Shown: positions 44,534 to 56,203 of the stretch, piece after piece | Layout of the letters: the number at the start of each line of letters is the position of its first letter | Position numbering within the stretch: the stretch's first letter is position 1 | Origin: Pleurotus djamor | Lineage: Eukaryota > Basidiomycota > Agaricomycetes > Agaricales > Pleurotaceae | Reading direction: 5' to 3' | DNA: 64,000 nt | Assembly (NCBI GenBank): GCA_029747585.1 | Contig: JAPEVF010000063.1 | Coordinates: 62,001-126,000 of the forward strand | Program-made: the position numbers and the translations under genes | Notes under the pieces: generated by a model | The model's database searches: none | Told to the model about the DNA's origin: nothing | Seen by the model: the letters and a program-made list of their open reading frames with translations, nothing else

Positions 44534-45233
44534 TTCAATCCCATATCCCATATCCAATCCCAACACCATCCAATCAACAAAGAATCTTCGTTCTCGAATA
44601 TCCCCTTCCATTTCCCTGTCCTATGCATATCTCAGCTCATATGATATCTATTGCTTTGTATCGAACCTTCCCCCNAGTAATCATTTGTTATCTATAGTAG
44701 TTTACAACCACCCAGCTCAGTTCTCCCGGACACTTACTTATCACCAATCCTATCCGTAGCTCTTACATATAGAGATCGCCATATATAATCCACGGCGCAG
44801 CTACATCTCCCCTTCCTATACCTCGGTTTATGTATCACACCCTGTGTTCGGTCAAATGTCAATGACATAGTCTCATTGTACCTCACGACTTGCGGTTTGA
44901 TCAACTAAGGACCTGGCATGTTAGTGGCCTCCATCAGGGCTTCGCCGATCGAGGTGGAACGCACAAGACGCCGCAGCCCGCCAGGTTGATACCAACACCA
45001 TAATCAACCAGAGTGTCTGTAGAGAAGGCGTCAACAACGCCAATGCCGCTTTGAGTACTAACATGGCGATGAGCTGATGGTTGTCTTCGAAACTGACGCT
45101 CCTCAAATATACAAGGACGCATATCCTTCACTATTCATATCTAAGAGTTACATGTTTCATGCTATCTATGTCACGGTGAGTTGGCAAAAATAGTCCCTGC
45201 GCGAGTGGGCCACACTTACCTTGTGAACGTTTT
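44534..45233. other. Intergenic region between convergent genes
   Basis: 3' flank of the bZIP gene and of UBP6. Short open frames without motifs; one N at 44675. Confidence 0.45.
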
Positions 45234-47558
45234 TCAAACCAATGGCTTGGCTTTATACAACAGAACGTACGCAGACGAGTCTTCGCCTGGGACAGGAAGA
45301 TCAGGCTATGACACGACGGTCAGTGGTCAAAGACCTACCTCCTCCCTCCAAAGTAATGAGTTTCTCCTTAGGGAAGATCGACACTTTATCATCATCGAAC
45401 TTATACCAATCATCATTGTCGTCAACATCGTCAATCGAAGGGGGTTGCAATGCGCTCTTTCGGACGAAACCCATGTAATGGCCTGCGTCCGCTGCGGCGC
45501 CCTTGTGTGTGACGATGGCTGAGAAAGGATTAAGTCAGTGAGAACCACGTTAAGGTGTTAGTGTCGAGGAACTTACCAATGAGGTCATACAAGCCAGTCA
45601 CNTTGGCTCCGACGTCGCTTTTGAGACTCTCGTCAACAAGTTTACTCAGTTCCTCTCCTTCCCTACGCCTATAAACGACCTCAGGTTCCAATTCCCCTCC
45701 TTCCGCGGCTGCTGGGGCTTCCGATTCAGCCGATTCACCTTCAAGTGGTGGTCGAGGAGGCTCAAGTTTGGCCTTTTCTTCTTTTTCCTTCCTTGCCTTG
45801 GTCCGCCTGCGTTGCTGACGTCGGTCCGAACGATCTTTGTTGTATTCCAGCAACTTCCGGTTGAGTGGCTGGAGCTTCGCCTTCAACTCGTCAGTAGCTA
45901 AATCGAGTCCGTCCAGTTCTGTCGGGAATTTCACTCGGCGCTGCAGTAGGAGATGAATGTTAACGGCGTTCGATACATAAGAGATGGACTAACCATAATC
46001 TTGGCCTTTTTATTGATTTCGGCTCTCCAGGCGAAGCGGACCATCTGAATGGTCAAGTATGTAGGGAGTCGTGACATCCTCGAACGCTGCGTATAAACTG
46101 CTTGTCTTCCCAGTGACGGGGAATTTTTCTCGATTTTTTGATCCAGTGACTAACCGAATTGGGGTCAATGGAATCGCATTAGGCTACGGCGACGGGGAAG
46201 CTTACATTCATGATCCCAGCCATTAGGTAGTTGGTTGTGTTAGTGATGTTACACTCTACTTTCAAGACGCTCTCCGAGCGCGTGGTAGGAGGTTCGTCCG
46301 CTTCATCGCAGGTCATCCTATACGAAACTCTATGAGCTCGGGAGGTTTGAAGGAACCTGGAAAAATTACGTTCTGAGCATCTGTCCAACCATGTACTGCT
46401 CAATAAAGGCCTTGGATCCTGCAGGAGGGGGTGCCGAGGTTGAAGGTTCGTCAACTTGCATTGCCTCTTCCTGAGGCAGACTAATAAGTGGGGAAGGCGC
46501 GAGCCCCGGAAGCTCACGCAAGGAGTTCAGTATTTGAGCGTAGCATTCTTCCGCATCTATTACTATGTGTTCAGTGACATACTTCTCAGTAGAAGGGGAG
46601 AAGTACCCTGTTGGGCATAGCCTCGGCCACCCATCATGGCGATCTTTTCGGAGGGGCGAGCCATCTCAGCGAACTGTGGGTTCACTTGGCGGAGAATGTG
46701 CAAGAAGGCAGAGGGAGTCACGGAATCAGTGGTTTGTCCCATTTGAGTATATAGCGACTGGAGACTGCGAGCCAGAGAGCTCGGACCAGCGTTGCTCGCG
46801 CTAATTAGGTTTAACATGCAGCCAAGATAGATATGATCAGTCTCAGAGCAACTGAAACATTGAAAGTGACTGACGAAGATGGGCTACCACGGAGAGCGAC
46901 TTGGAGCTCAGGGACAGCGCGAAGAGCTTGTACGGAAGCATTCATATAGCAGGTATTCCCTAGGCTATATTGGATGAGTTGGTTGGTGTCAAGACGGGTT
47001 GAAAATGCCTCACTTGACCAAGCCGACTGGCATCGAAAGCTACAAAATTATCATCAATGGAGAGCGTCAGCGACATGTATAAACCAGTAGTCATATTGAC
47101 ATGGACAAAATGGAGATGCGCACTGATGAAGCAAGTTCACTATCATCAAGGTCTTCAAACAGTCGATTTAGCGAATCATCCCTGATGAAAGCATAGCAAG
47201 TTGTTACTTACCTTCGAGGAATACAACAGGTTTTTCTGGGGGCTTAGGAAGCTCCCCAGCTGCGCCGATGACCATGAATGTTTGACCCTAGATTGTCCAT
47301 GGTCTCAGCCTCGAAATTTGTCTGCCCGACGCGAATCGCACCGAGATTAGGCTGCATCCTTACCTCCTTTGGTGCCACCTTCTTCCAGGGCGTATCATCT
47401 TTCAAAACTCCTCCCTTTATCATAACCTTCATACGATCCACTGGTACGCCGGTAACCTCATAGATCGACTGTTTGAAAGTCGATGGCGGGGCGTCTACAT
47501 CGAGCTGAACGTCGAAAGTTTTCCCTGCATGCTTAATGTGTACTGGAATGGGTGCCAT
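45234..47558 (-). CDS. UBP6: Proteasome-associated deubiquitinase Ubp6 / USP14
   Basis: Ubiquitin-specific protease that docks on the 26S proteasome and trims ubiquitin from substrates. The start at 47558 gives an N-terminal ubiquitin-like domain (MAPIPVHIKHAGKTFDVQLD, VDRMKVMIKGGVLKDDTPWK, GQTFMVIGAAGELPKPPEKP). The Cys box is LGNTCYMNAS with the catalytic Cys codon at about 46949-46951. Then RQVNPQFAEM and QQDAEECYAQILNSLRE. The His box is GAAADAGHYMGFVRKSA, near 45480. An acidic/Lys-rich insertion (KARKEKEEKAKLE) lies between the boxes. The C-terminus is GEDSSAYVLLYKAKPLV. Around ten short introns; one N near 45602. Domain order and length (about 540 aa) are normal for the family. Confidence 0.92.
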
Positions 47559-47836
47559 TCTGGAGTGCAAGTCAAAATGAAAGTCAAGCTTGAAGCGCGC
47601 CTGGGGTACGCGTTCTCTTTCATGTGGTGACCCACAGGCCCCTGTCTGTCACATTACGCGTCCCACTTACGTGATCGAGTCTGACGTAATCGCATGTGAC
47701 GTCAACACGTCAGAACCACGCTCGCCACTGCGCACCATCATTCTACTTTCCTTCAAAGAGCTATCAAAGAGCTCCTTGAACTGTTACCACCACCATCATC
47801 CATTCATCCCCGCCGTCTCTCTAGCCTATCGAAACG
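47559..47836. promoter_or_regulatory. Divergent promoter between UBP6 and the BAP31 homologue
   Basis: 278 bp between start codons on opposite strands. It includes a short run with TGACGT-like motifs (TGACGTAA near 47681, TGACGTCA near 47698), which resemble CRE/bZIP sites. Confidence 0.45.
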
Positions 47837-48722
47837 ATGACTATCTAGTACGTTGTCTCGGAGGCCTACGTCGTTGACAACGGCAGTCTGACCATGTTCT
47901 TTACAGTTATTCATTGACTTTTCTCTTGCTTGCCTCGGAAATGGCCACGTTCTGCTTCCTAGTCGCCCCACTTCCATACGCGATTCGGAAAAGGCTTTTT
48001 TCTTTCCTCTCTGAAAGCGTCATCATTGCAAAAATTGCCTATGCCCTCAAGATCTCATTCATGTGAGGCGTCTTCGTCAACGCAGGTCGAATACCTCTAA
48101 CACTATACACATGTCCAGTTTTGTCGCTATATTATTTATCGACGCGGTTCAACGAATGTTCAGAATAACTGCGGAAGCTGAGGCGTCTAAGACAGGGCAG
48201 AATGGGGGCGTACACGATGTTCGGACAGAAACCAATCTTGCCGCCAGGAAATTTTAGTAAATCCACCCTTCGTGTCTCAGCTGAACTCAAGCTAAACTAA
48301 CATGATACTAGTGCCCAGAGAAATGTCTACCTCACTGGGTTCTGCCTCTTCCTTTCTCTCGTCTTGACTCGCACGTTCTACATCATGCTCGACCTCATTC
48401 ATACTCAAGAACAATACGCCAAGTTGAAGAGCCAGGCAAGTATTCGTATGATCTAAGGGACTTCATGTCAAACCCAACTCCTTCATTTAGACGGAATCAC
48501 AGAAAGGCGAGTCCACCGCTGATCTGAAGAAGAAAATCGCTTCGCTTGAAGCAGAAACCAGAGATTTTGGTACGCCACCCTCACCTTCATAACGTGTAGA
48601 GTCTGAGTGTCCTACCAGCCACTTTGAAGAAGCAATCGGCTCAACAAGCGGATGAATATGACCGCTTGGCGACCGAATTGAATACCTTGAAGGGTGACGT
48701 TTCGGACAAGAAAAAGGACTAA
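47837..48722 (+). CDS. BAP31 / Yet-family ER membrane protein
   Basis: Exon 1 encodes only MTIY; an intron leads to YSLTFLLLASEMATFCFLVA, the first membrane span of BAP31-like proteins. KIAYALKISFI and FVAILFIDAVQRMFRITAEA form the second. The loop has HDVRTETNLAARKFYAQRNV, the most conserved part of the family, followed by YLTGFCLFLSLVLTRTFYIM (third span). A coiled coil follows (LKKKIASLEAETRDF, LKKQSAQQADEYDRLATELN) and the end KKD is a dilysine-like ER retrieval signal. Stop 48720-48722. These proteins act in the ER as cargo or quality-control factors for membrane proteins. About five introns. Identification is sure at family level. Confidence 0.9.
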
Positions 48723-49113
48723 TGTGTTTTTTTCAAAATATATCCTTTCGCTGGCTCCTTGGTCTATCATTACGCGTCGATCCTTGTAATGATACTGAAA
48801 TACATTCCTCTCCGGTTTTAGAGAATACGTCTCAGAAAATGTTTTGAACCTCGAAGACCCAATCGTGCTCTTTGTGAGCGCTTATAGGTCAGCCTTCCAT
48901 GAGTCCTATCCCTCGCATTCGGTTCGGCGTCCCCCTTCATAGCGCGTCCCACGTCGCTCATTTCTCATGCAAGACCACGCTTCTGGGCTATATGCCGATC
49001 GTGCTATTGCCATTATTCGTGCACACTTCGAGCATAAAGTCGCTCTCTACTGTATGATGCCTTCAGGTTCCCTTCTCACCCCCCACTAGCCTCCGGACTG
49101 CCCCTCCTTCGCA
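48723..49113. other. Intergenic region
   Basis: 3' flank of the BAP31 homologue and promoter of the lipase gene. Nothing else supported. Confidence 0.5.
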
Positions 49114-50716
49114 ATGGTGACCAGGCCTGTCGCTTACTGGCTTTGCCTCTTCACTTTACTAGCGTTGAATGCTTTTGGAGCCGCCGCCCCAGCCAAAGTC
49201 GGCATTGCCAAATCCGTATTCGACGACCTGCAGCGATATGCTAAATACTCTGTTACCGCGTACAAGGACTTGGAGGACTGTGTCAAGCCGTTGAATAATA
49301 CTGTCTTGCATCGTGTAGGCGGCCACCGCTTCGTCGTTATCCATACTCATCTCTTCCGCTGGACGTCGTTCACTTGATAGTATGACAAAAAGTCCACGCA
49401 AGGCTTTCTCGTTCGAGATGACGTCAAGAAAGAATTTATCCTCGCTTTTCGGGGTACCGAGCCTACCAAAGGCGACGGCGATTGTTCCATTGGTAAGTCC
49501 TTGCCATTGAAAAGTGCCTGCTGGGCGAAACACTCACATGTCTTCTTTGTTCTCAGACTTGAGCATCTGCAAAACCAATTTGAGTCTCCCTTTGGTTGAG
49601 AGCAATGGTGCCAAAGTACATACAGGCTTCCAAAAGGCTTGGGGCTATGTCAGTGAACAGGTTACCCAGGATCTAATGAAGGAATTGAAATCGAAGCCCG
49701 GTTATCGTGTGGTCGTTACTGGTGCGTAAATTACTTCCTGCTTTGGTTCAGGCAATGATAATCGGGATCATTATGTGATCCTCTAGGCCATTCTCTCGGT
49801 GGAGCTCTAGCTGCTGTATCCTCTCTGCAAATCAAGAAGACATTCCCGAAGCTGGCCCTCAAGATGTTTAGTTACGGTTTGTTTTATGCTCCCACTCTTC
49901 CGTGCCTATGCCGTCGCCAACTCGGGGATACTTGTTGTGTAGGAGCACCTCGGGTCGGCGACTTGGCCTTTGTCAAGACTTTGGAGAAGACTCTTGGTGC
50001 AGAGAATATCTATCGAGGTTAGACAACGCGTTGATGCCCTTGTCCCATTCATCTGAGCCTATGATGATGTTGGAAGGTTCCAACTTGCAAGGTATAACCT
50101 CTATTGAGCTCCGCTCTATCATTGCTGAACCCAACCACTCAAGATCCGGTGTCATTCCTCCCACCTTTGCTGCTGAGCTACCGCCATTTGCAAGTTTCTT
50201 TGGTGATTTCCACCCTGACTGATAAGACTGACATCACCCGAAGTGGTACAGGCTACTGGCTATCCAAGGAGCCTGGTTCGTAACCACAATCGCAATTCAC
50301 TCAAAACTCACGCTCTCCATACTCATCATATATCATTACTCAACAGCTTCGGCGGGCAACGTCATGATTTGCACACACGGGGAGGATAAAGATGAGACAA
50401 CTGATAAAACATGCAATAATGTACCTGGTGAAGTTTCCAACTTCATCATGGTCCCTCGACCTACTCACCCTTATCCACTTTCCAATCTCCTTAGTCGTCG
50501 TCAACCCCGCCAACATCGCTCAACATTCCTCCCTATTCGGTATTAGTAAGAACAATCGATTCCTTCCACAGTTTGTCAAGTATTTAATGGCGCTTTTGCT
50601 TTTTAGCTACGAGCAATGCGAAGCAATACTGTGGAGGTGGTGCAGCAGGAGTGTCGACGGCTACTTCCCAGCGACCTGGGTCTGGGAAGAAGGGTAAAAC
50701 CAAGAAGACGTCTTAG
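49114..50716 (+). CDS. Secreted class-3 lipase / feruloyl-esterase-like enzyme
   Basis: Alpha/beta hydrolase of the fungal lipase class 3 family. The start at 49114 gives a signal peptide (YWLCLFTLLALNAFGAA). SVFDDLQRYAKYSVTAYKDL is the usual N-terminal helix. EFILAFRGTEPTKGDGD carries the oxyanion region. HTGFQKAWGYVSEQ leads to VVVTGHSLGGALAAVSSLQI with the nucleophile Ser in G-H-S-L-G. GAPRVGDLAFVKTLEK follows. The Asp and His of the triad probably lie in the poorly resolved segments near 50145-50200 and before GTGYWLSKEP. NPANIAQHSSLFGI is the typical end of the fold. An additional last exon (SNAKQYCGGGAAGVSTATSQ, then a Lys-rich tail) ends at 50716. Splicing near the 3' end is uncertain; substrate class (lipid or feruloyl ester) is open. 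Confidence 0.82.
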
Positions 50717-51712
50717 TCCCCTCATTCATCGATGTATCGTAGGTGTACATACGCATATCCCTCTAATGTTCTCTTCGTCACCGCCTCTGTTGCACTGCGC
50801 TCGCAAGCGCCAGCGTCTATGCGACGCAACTTCCATGCCTCCTAGCCTTGTAGCCCTCTACGCTTGAAACGCACCGAGCGGTTCCTCACGCGTACGCGCC
50901 ATTATCTGTGCTCGCATGAGCAGATGCAAGCCGCCTTCTGAATCTTGATCAATTGTCCACCCCCCTTCCATTAATATCTACTACGCAAAGAACAGCGATC
51001 GTCTGCTGGATATTCCCTAACCATTCACTGGGCGCCGCCGCTCTAGGAGCATTCCCCCAAATGGTTTGGCATGATACTTTGCGTTGGCTTTGCGAGCATC
51101 AAGCGAGCAGAGTCACTGCCCCATCGGGCCAGGGCACGATTTGCCCTGTATTGGCGAGGTTGAAATAGCATTGTTCGGGGCCGCGCAAGGGACGATGACA
51201 ACATTGAAAGATTGATATCTGATGCATTTGCATGATGGTGGCATAATGGTGGCATCGCGGTCGAAACCAAGTCGAAATGCCAGTTAAACTTGAAATTTGA
51301 AAGGTCACTGCAAGGTGTGATACAAGACGGTCAAGAATCCAGCAATTCTCGCGGTTCGTATGTTGAGTAAATTCAGAGAAACTCATTTCCTCGAGGATGT
51401 ACACAACCCAAATGCAGAGAAGGAAGCGGGAAGTAAGAACCACTGAATAGAAAGTTACCAAACTGAAACAGCGTTCGATTTGATTAGCGCTGTCAATAAG
51501 CGCCAAGTAATTCTATTTATAGAAACTGAACTTGACGACGTTCTCCTCGACCGTCGATATTTTTGACGTGGCCACCTTCATACTTCTCCCTCGCGACCAC
51601 TTGCGACTCTTATACGTGCTTTACGATATCCCCCTCCTCATCCTGTCGAAAAACAGCGAAGAAATACTGACTCCACGCGTCGACGCAGACCACCGATCTC
51701 GGTTGCTGTGCC
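50717..51712. other. Intergenic region
   Basis: About 1 kb with short, unsupported open frames on both strands. Confidence 0.45.
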
Positions 51713-53621
51713 ATGGCTGCAGCGCTGTATCTTCATAATGCCATATTTGTCCCGGAATCTTCAGAGGACTCGAGTCATCATCTACACGACAGAACAGCTT
51801 CGAGCGCAACGCTGCGAACAACGACCTCAGATTCGCATCCAACAGAGCCACTGCTGCGAAATACCGCCTCCGAGTCATCAATGACCTACCACGAATTGCT
51901 TTCACATCAACCGTCGCATCCTGATATGCCACATACTGCACGAAACAACACCCTAGAGCTTTTCGGAGACCCCACGGGTATTGAGGAGAGGAAGGGATAT
52001 ATGGAGTTGGCTACCCGACGTCGCTTGCGCAGGCTTCGATTGGTTAAGCGGCTGCTGGAGTTTATGGTTGGTACGTGATCACGTCTATTGAAGAGTGGCT
52101 GCAGCATGTCATGAACGGACTTCATGTCGCCATCGCAGACTGGAAGTGAAAGGGGGGCTCCTTCAACAGAGGCTTTACGTCGCGGCGTGCTGCAAAGACT
52201 CTATTCAACGGTTGAAAAATGGTCTAACTCACTTTTATAGTCGTCTGGACAACATACAACATTATCCGCTACTTCATTGCGTATACTGTCTTCACTTCAT
52301 TCCGAGGACAAGTGGCCGCTCTTTCCTTGGGCGCCGTTGCGTCCGTGTCTCTTGCCGTCTTCCTTTCTTCCGAAGTTCTTTCACTGTTGAAGGCTTATTT
52401 AATGTTTCACGATGTATCTCTTCAATTCCAGTTTATCATGCGGACTTCTTTACACGCACTCTCTCATCTTTTACTTCTAGTACCCGCCATCGTTAATTTT
52501 GCCTTGGTCATCGCCTGGAAGGACTTGGCTACGCCAGATATTGCTTATCTAGAACGTTGTAACATGGATATTGATGTTGTATGGTCTGTCTCCAAGTCCA
52601 AATGCTCCCCTTGGACATGGGAGACATGGGTTTCATTTGCTCTTGTCCGTATCTTTCTGACCCTCGCCCTCATCGTGAGTGTTCCATAGCTCCTATCGTT
52701 TCTGTGCTCATACCAACGTATCTCTAGGTGCTACATTTCTACTCGTCGTTTGCCTATCAAAAGACACGACGACCCGGTCACCTACCACGCCCCTTGCTCA
52801 TGCGACGTGCCCATGGTCGCGGACAAAGCGCCACTGAACTTCTCTCTGACTCGACGACAGCGATAGGCACACCTATCCGCCAACACACCCACCAAGCTTC
52901 CTACGCCACCCTCGCCTCTTCCTCTCGACATCACGCCTCCTCCAGCTCCCTTCGCCGTCCCTCTTCCGAGTTCTCGTCGTCTGTCGAGCTTGATCATACT
53001 GATCCCGCCATGGACAGTTTCTACGATCGATATAATGCCGCGATCAACCAGATACACCGCGAAACCGAAGAGGGGATGCGTTACGCCGAACCGGATACAC
53101 CCACGGGTTTACCACCTGGTGCAGCGCCGCCTCGACCATCAGAAAATTACCTGGCGACGATGGCAATGTACGATGAATATGGACGCCCTCGACCACCAGA
53201 AGGGCACGTCCGTATGCTGGGAGCGTACGTCAAGCGTATGCCAACGATTGAATCGATAGGTTCTCGGGAAGCTGGTAGTTTCTCGGAACGACGAGGGTCT
53301 CTGTCTCCTCGGAATTCGCTGAGTCGACCACCAACGAGAGCGAATACGTTCTCAACGATCAGTGTCAGCGAGCCGCCGAGTCGGTCTAACAGCCTCTCGG
53401 TGGCTGCGGAGAGGTTGGCCTCGGGAAGCCCGGCTAGTCCGGCTGGGAGTGGTAGCGGGGTGGGAGTGCTCGCGGGTGTTTCGGAGGTGGGAGAGATTGT
53501 TGGGCCGAGAGTGGGGAGTGCGGGGACGTTTGGGAGCGGTGCGGATACACAACCGTCTCTGGGAACGTCGTATTATACGGCTGCAAGCTTAACGGACTCT
53601 GCACGGACTACGCCAGAGTAA
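51713..53621 (+). CDS. Uncharacterised multi-span membrane protein
   Basis: Three exons (51713-52070, 52241-52674, 52728-53621) join in phase to about 560 residues. The N-terminal 100 residues are Ser/His-rich and hydrophilic. Residues about 120-310 hold four or so membrane spans: YNIIRYFIAYTVFTSF, VAALSLGAVASVSLAVFLSS, LHALSHLLLLVPAIVNFALV and SFALVRIFLTLALIVLHFYS. The rest is a long disordered Ser/Pro/Arg-rich tail (for example RSNSLSVAAERLASG). No family recognised; similar architecture is common in fungal proteins of unknown function. Intron 1 (170 nt) is longer than most in the window. No signal peptide. Coding status is sure, function unknown. Confidence 0.75.
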
Positions 53622-54304
53622 TTTATGATATGATCTTTAACGTTTAACATCCTCTTTCGGGATGTATCCTTGGATCTAGTTTATGGAGTATATACCTAAT
53701 TCTGTCGTGAACCGTTGGGTATTTTGAGAAGATTTTTGTATATAGAGTAGGTCTAGTTCATCCGCATTGAATGCCATCTGATGCTGTGCCCATGCTACAT
53801 GCTATGCACCATACACACATCCTTACCAAAGCCCCCTGGATGACTGGCCAGGAGACCTGACTTCCGGCTTTGTCCATCCCTTGAACTTTCTTCCCGTCTG
53901 CACAATGATTGCACCGTCGGGAATAATGCTTTATTCATGTCTTGCATTCTATTCTGGTCCTCAGATCAGCGTAGTCATGGGCTGGATTATGCCTGGTTAG
54001 CACTTTTTCTCATTCCGAACCACTTCCGAATATGCTCATCAAGGATTCTATAAGACATCTTACTTGAAATCCAATCTGCAGCGTTTTGTTCTTAGACAGT
54101 GCTGAGATTACTCCAGCCCATGCCCTCAACGGGCTACGCACGTTCGAGCCGTCTATATTTAGACGAGATGCTGTATGATTAACGCTCGTCCGTCTTGTCT
54201 CTCACCCTTTTGGTACTTCACAGAAACAGATCATGGATCCGCTATATTGCCTACCATGTCTGCCTCGCTATTCACAAACCTCCATCAAACCCCCACGACC
54301 AGTC
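53622..54304. other. Intergenic region
   Basis: No supported gene. Near the right end ATGGATCC occurs twice in one frame (54233 and 54305); I take the second as the start of the following gene. Confidence 0.45.
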
Positions 54305-56136
54305 ATGGATCCCCTCTCCATCGCTGGAACGGTATTTTCTTTCGTAGACATCGCGAAACAAATCAAGGCGTCCGTTGGTAAGGTGCGTTCTCGAGTTAGC
54401 ACGAAGCACCCAGATATATCACTTTGTTTAACGGTGAATAGGTGGCGAAGACTCGGCGCAGTATGCGGACCACGTCTGATGATATCCTCGCTGACTTGAA
54501 CGCCCTCCATAATTTCTGTGAAACACATAAATTGGCTCTGGAAGATGCCGTCGAACTCAAGGATTCCCTCGACGGGCTGAAGAGGTAATTTTTCGCCATC
54601 ACATTCGCTCAATGTACCCATATACTGACGCTGCGCAGCCAACTGATGCATGTTTCGACCAGATGCAACCGAGTATTCGAGCCTCCTTCGCCTACGGTCC
54701 TTGGGAGAGTCAAACATGCGTTGAGGACTTGGAAGAACGGCGATTCTATCGAGTCAGATGTAAAGCGTCTGAAAGAGAGCGTCAAAGCATCAATGAGCCG
54801 TATTCAGGTCAGTGTATTCCATGATGTAGTCATGCTCCATTCACTGCTTGTCCCAGCTGTATGTCTCTGCTCGGAGTGAAATGGCAGTTGTCCAAACTTC
54901 ACAGAACATGGTCATCCTCAGGTCTGACCTGCGTACTCATATGACTCGAGTTGACGCACTGTTCGGCAAGAAGATCATTGAGCCAGGTCCAAATGATTTT
55001 GCGAATGTGAGGTCTTCGTGATCTATCTTTAATAACGACTGACAACTTCAACTCATCAGATTCTAGGGCACAGCGAACCCAACACTGTAGATCAACAGTA
55101 CCTACGCTTTAAGCTTCAGTCCATCGTTGACATACTCGAGTCAACTACGTGGTCAATAACTGCCATTAATCCCGGAACATGCCGCACCATTAACAATCGT
55201 TACATACGGGTAAACACTCCCAAAGAACACATGTCCATCATGGTGTCTACCTTGGCACCTGCATGGCGTATCATTGACACTCTCAACACAAGCTCTCTAT
55301 CGCCTTTCCTTTCCAATTGTCTGGACCCACTCGTCGATTTGGCTTGCGACGTCATGTACCGCGGCCTTGATCATATAGTCTTCCGCATCTTCGACTTCGC
55401 GGCTCGGATGCTAAAGCAGCTGCTACGTTCTCACGACAGTGATCAGCTGTTGTTCTACCTCTCTTGGGTTCTCGTTCAGCAGCAATACATCTGTCCGCCT
55501 GGCGCAAAGCAGGTTGCATTGACCCAGGAGAATGTTGCTGTCCGTCGGAAGCTACTCCGCTCCCCGAAAACGACATTCCCTCGATCCCTACGACTCTACT
55601 GGCTTCATCACTCCATCTTCCGATTAGCATACGCATGCTATTGCAACGAAGATGCCGATCAAGCTATATACCATTACCAAGAGTCTCTCCAATTGACTGA
55701 CACTGCTCATCCGGATGATTACGAAGAGTATATCCCGATCAGCTGCAAACTTGAAGGGCAGTATTCCTTTGTCTTTCAGTCAGCACAGACTTTCGTCCAA
55801 GACTTTGCATTGGCACAGTCGACTGCTTATGGGCTATCACTGTACGCTGGCTCCCTTCGTGTCCTTGGTCGATACCGCGAGGCGTACTATGCGGGTAGGG
55901 ATGCCATGACAATCCTACAAACTTTGGACGCTTCCAAGGATTCCCTCCCACCGGACTTCAATTTACTGGGTCATCGTGTACGATGGATCCAAGTACACCT
56001 ACCGTCCTGGGTTGATATCGTTCGCAACCCGGATGTTGAGGAGAATCCTGATTCAACGAGCGGCTCCACTCAGCAGGTAGCGCAAAACACAAACTTGACC
56101 AACACAAACACTTTGGCCCAAACGGTTCCAACGTAG
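54305..56136 (+). CDS. Protein with fungal STAND-type N-terminal domain and TPR-like C-terminus
   Basis: The N-terminus MDPLSIAGTVFSFVDIAKQI matches the start of the fungal N-terminal domain of STAND proteins (Helo-like, PF17111), normally found in NLR-like proteins of fungal self/non-self recognition and cell death. Helical segments follow (LADLNALHNFCETHKLALED, VKRLKESVKASMSRIQ, VVQTSQNMVILRSDLRTHMT). No P-loop or NACHT/NB-ARC motif is visible. The large last exon has repeat-like helices, for example SIFRLAYACYCNEDADQAIY followed by HYQESLQLTD, and LSLYAGSLRVLGRYREAYYA followed by GRDAM, resembling tetratricopeptide repeats. It ends NTLAQTVPT at 56136. Five short introns join in phase. It may be an adaptor or regulator derived from an NLR; that role is inference. 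Confidence 0.7.
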
Positions 56137-56203
56137 TGGCTCCTATTCTGTGATGATGTACAGAGGTCTCCGATAAGTATTTCGCCTCACTTCGTATCTC
56201 GTG

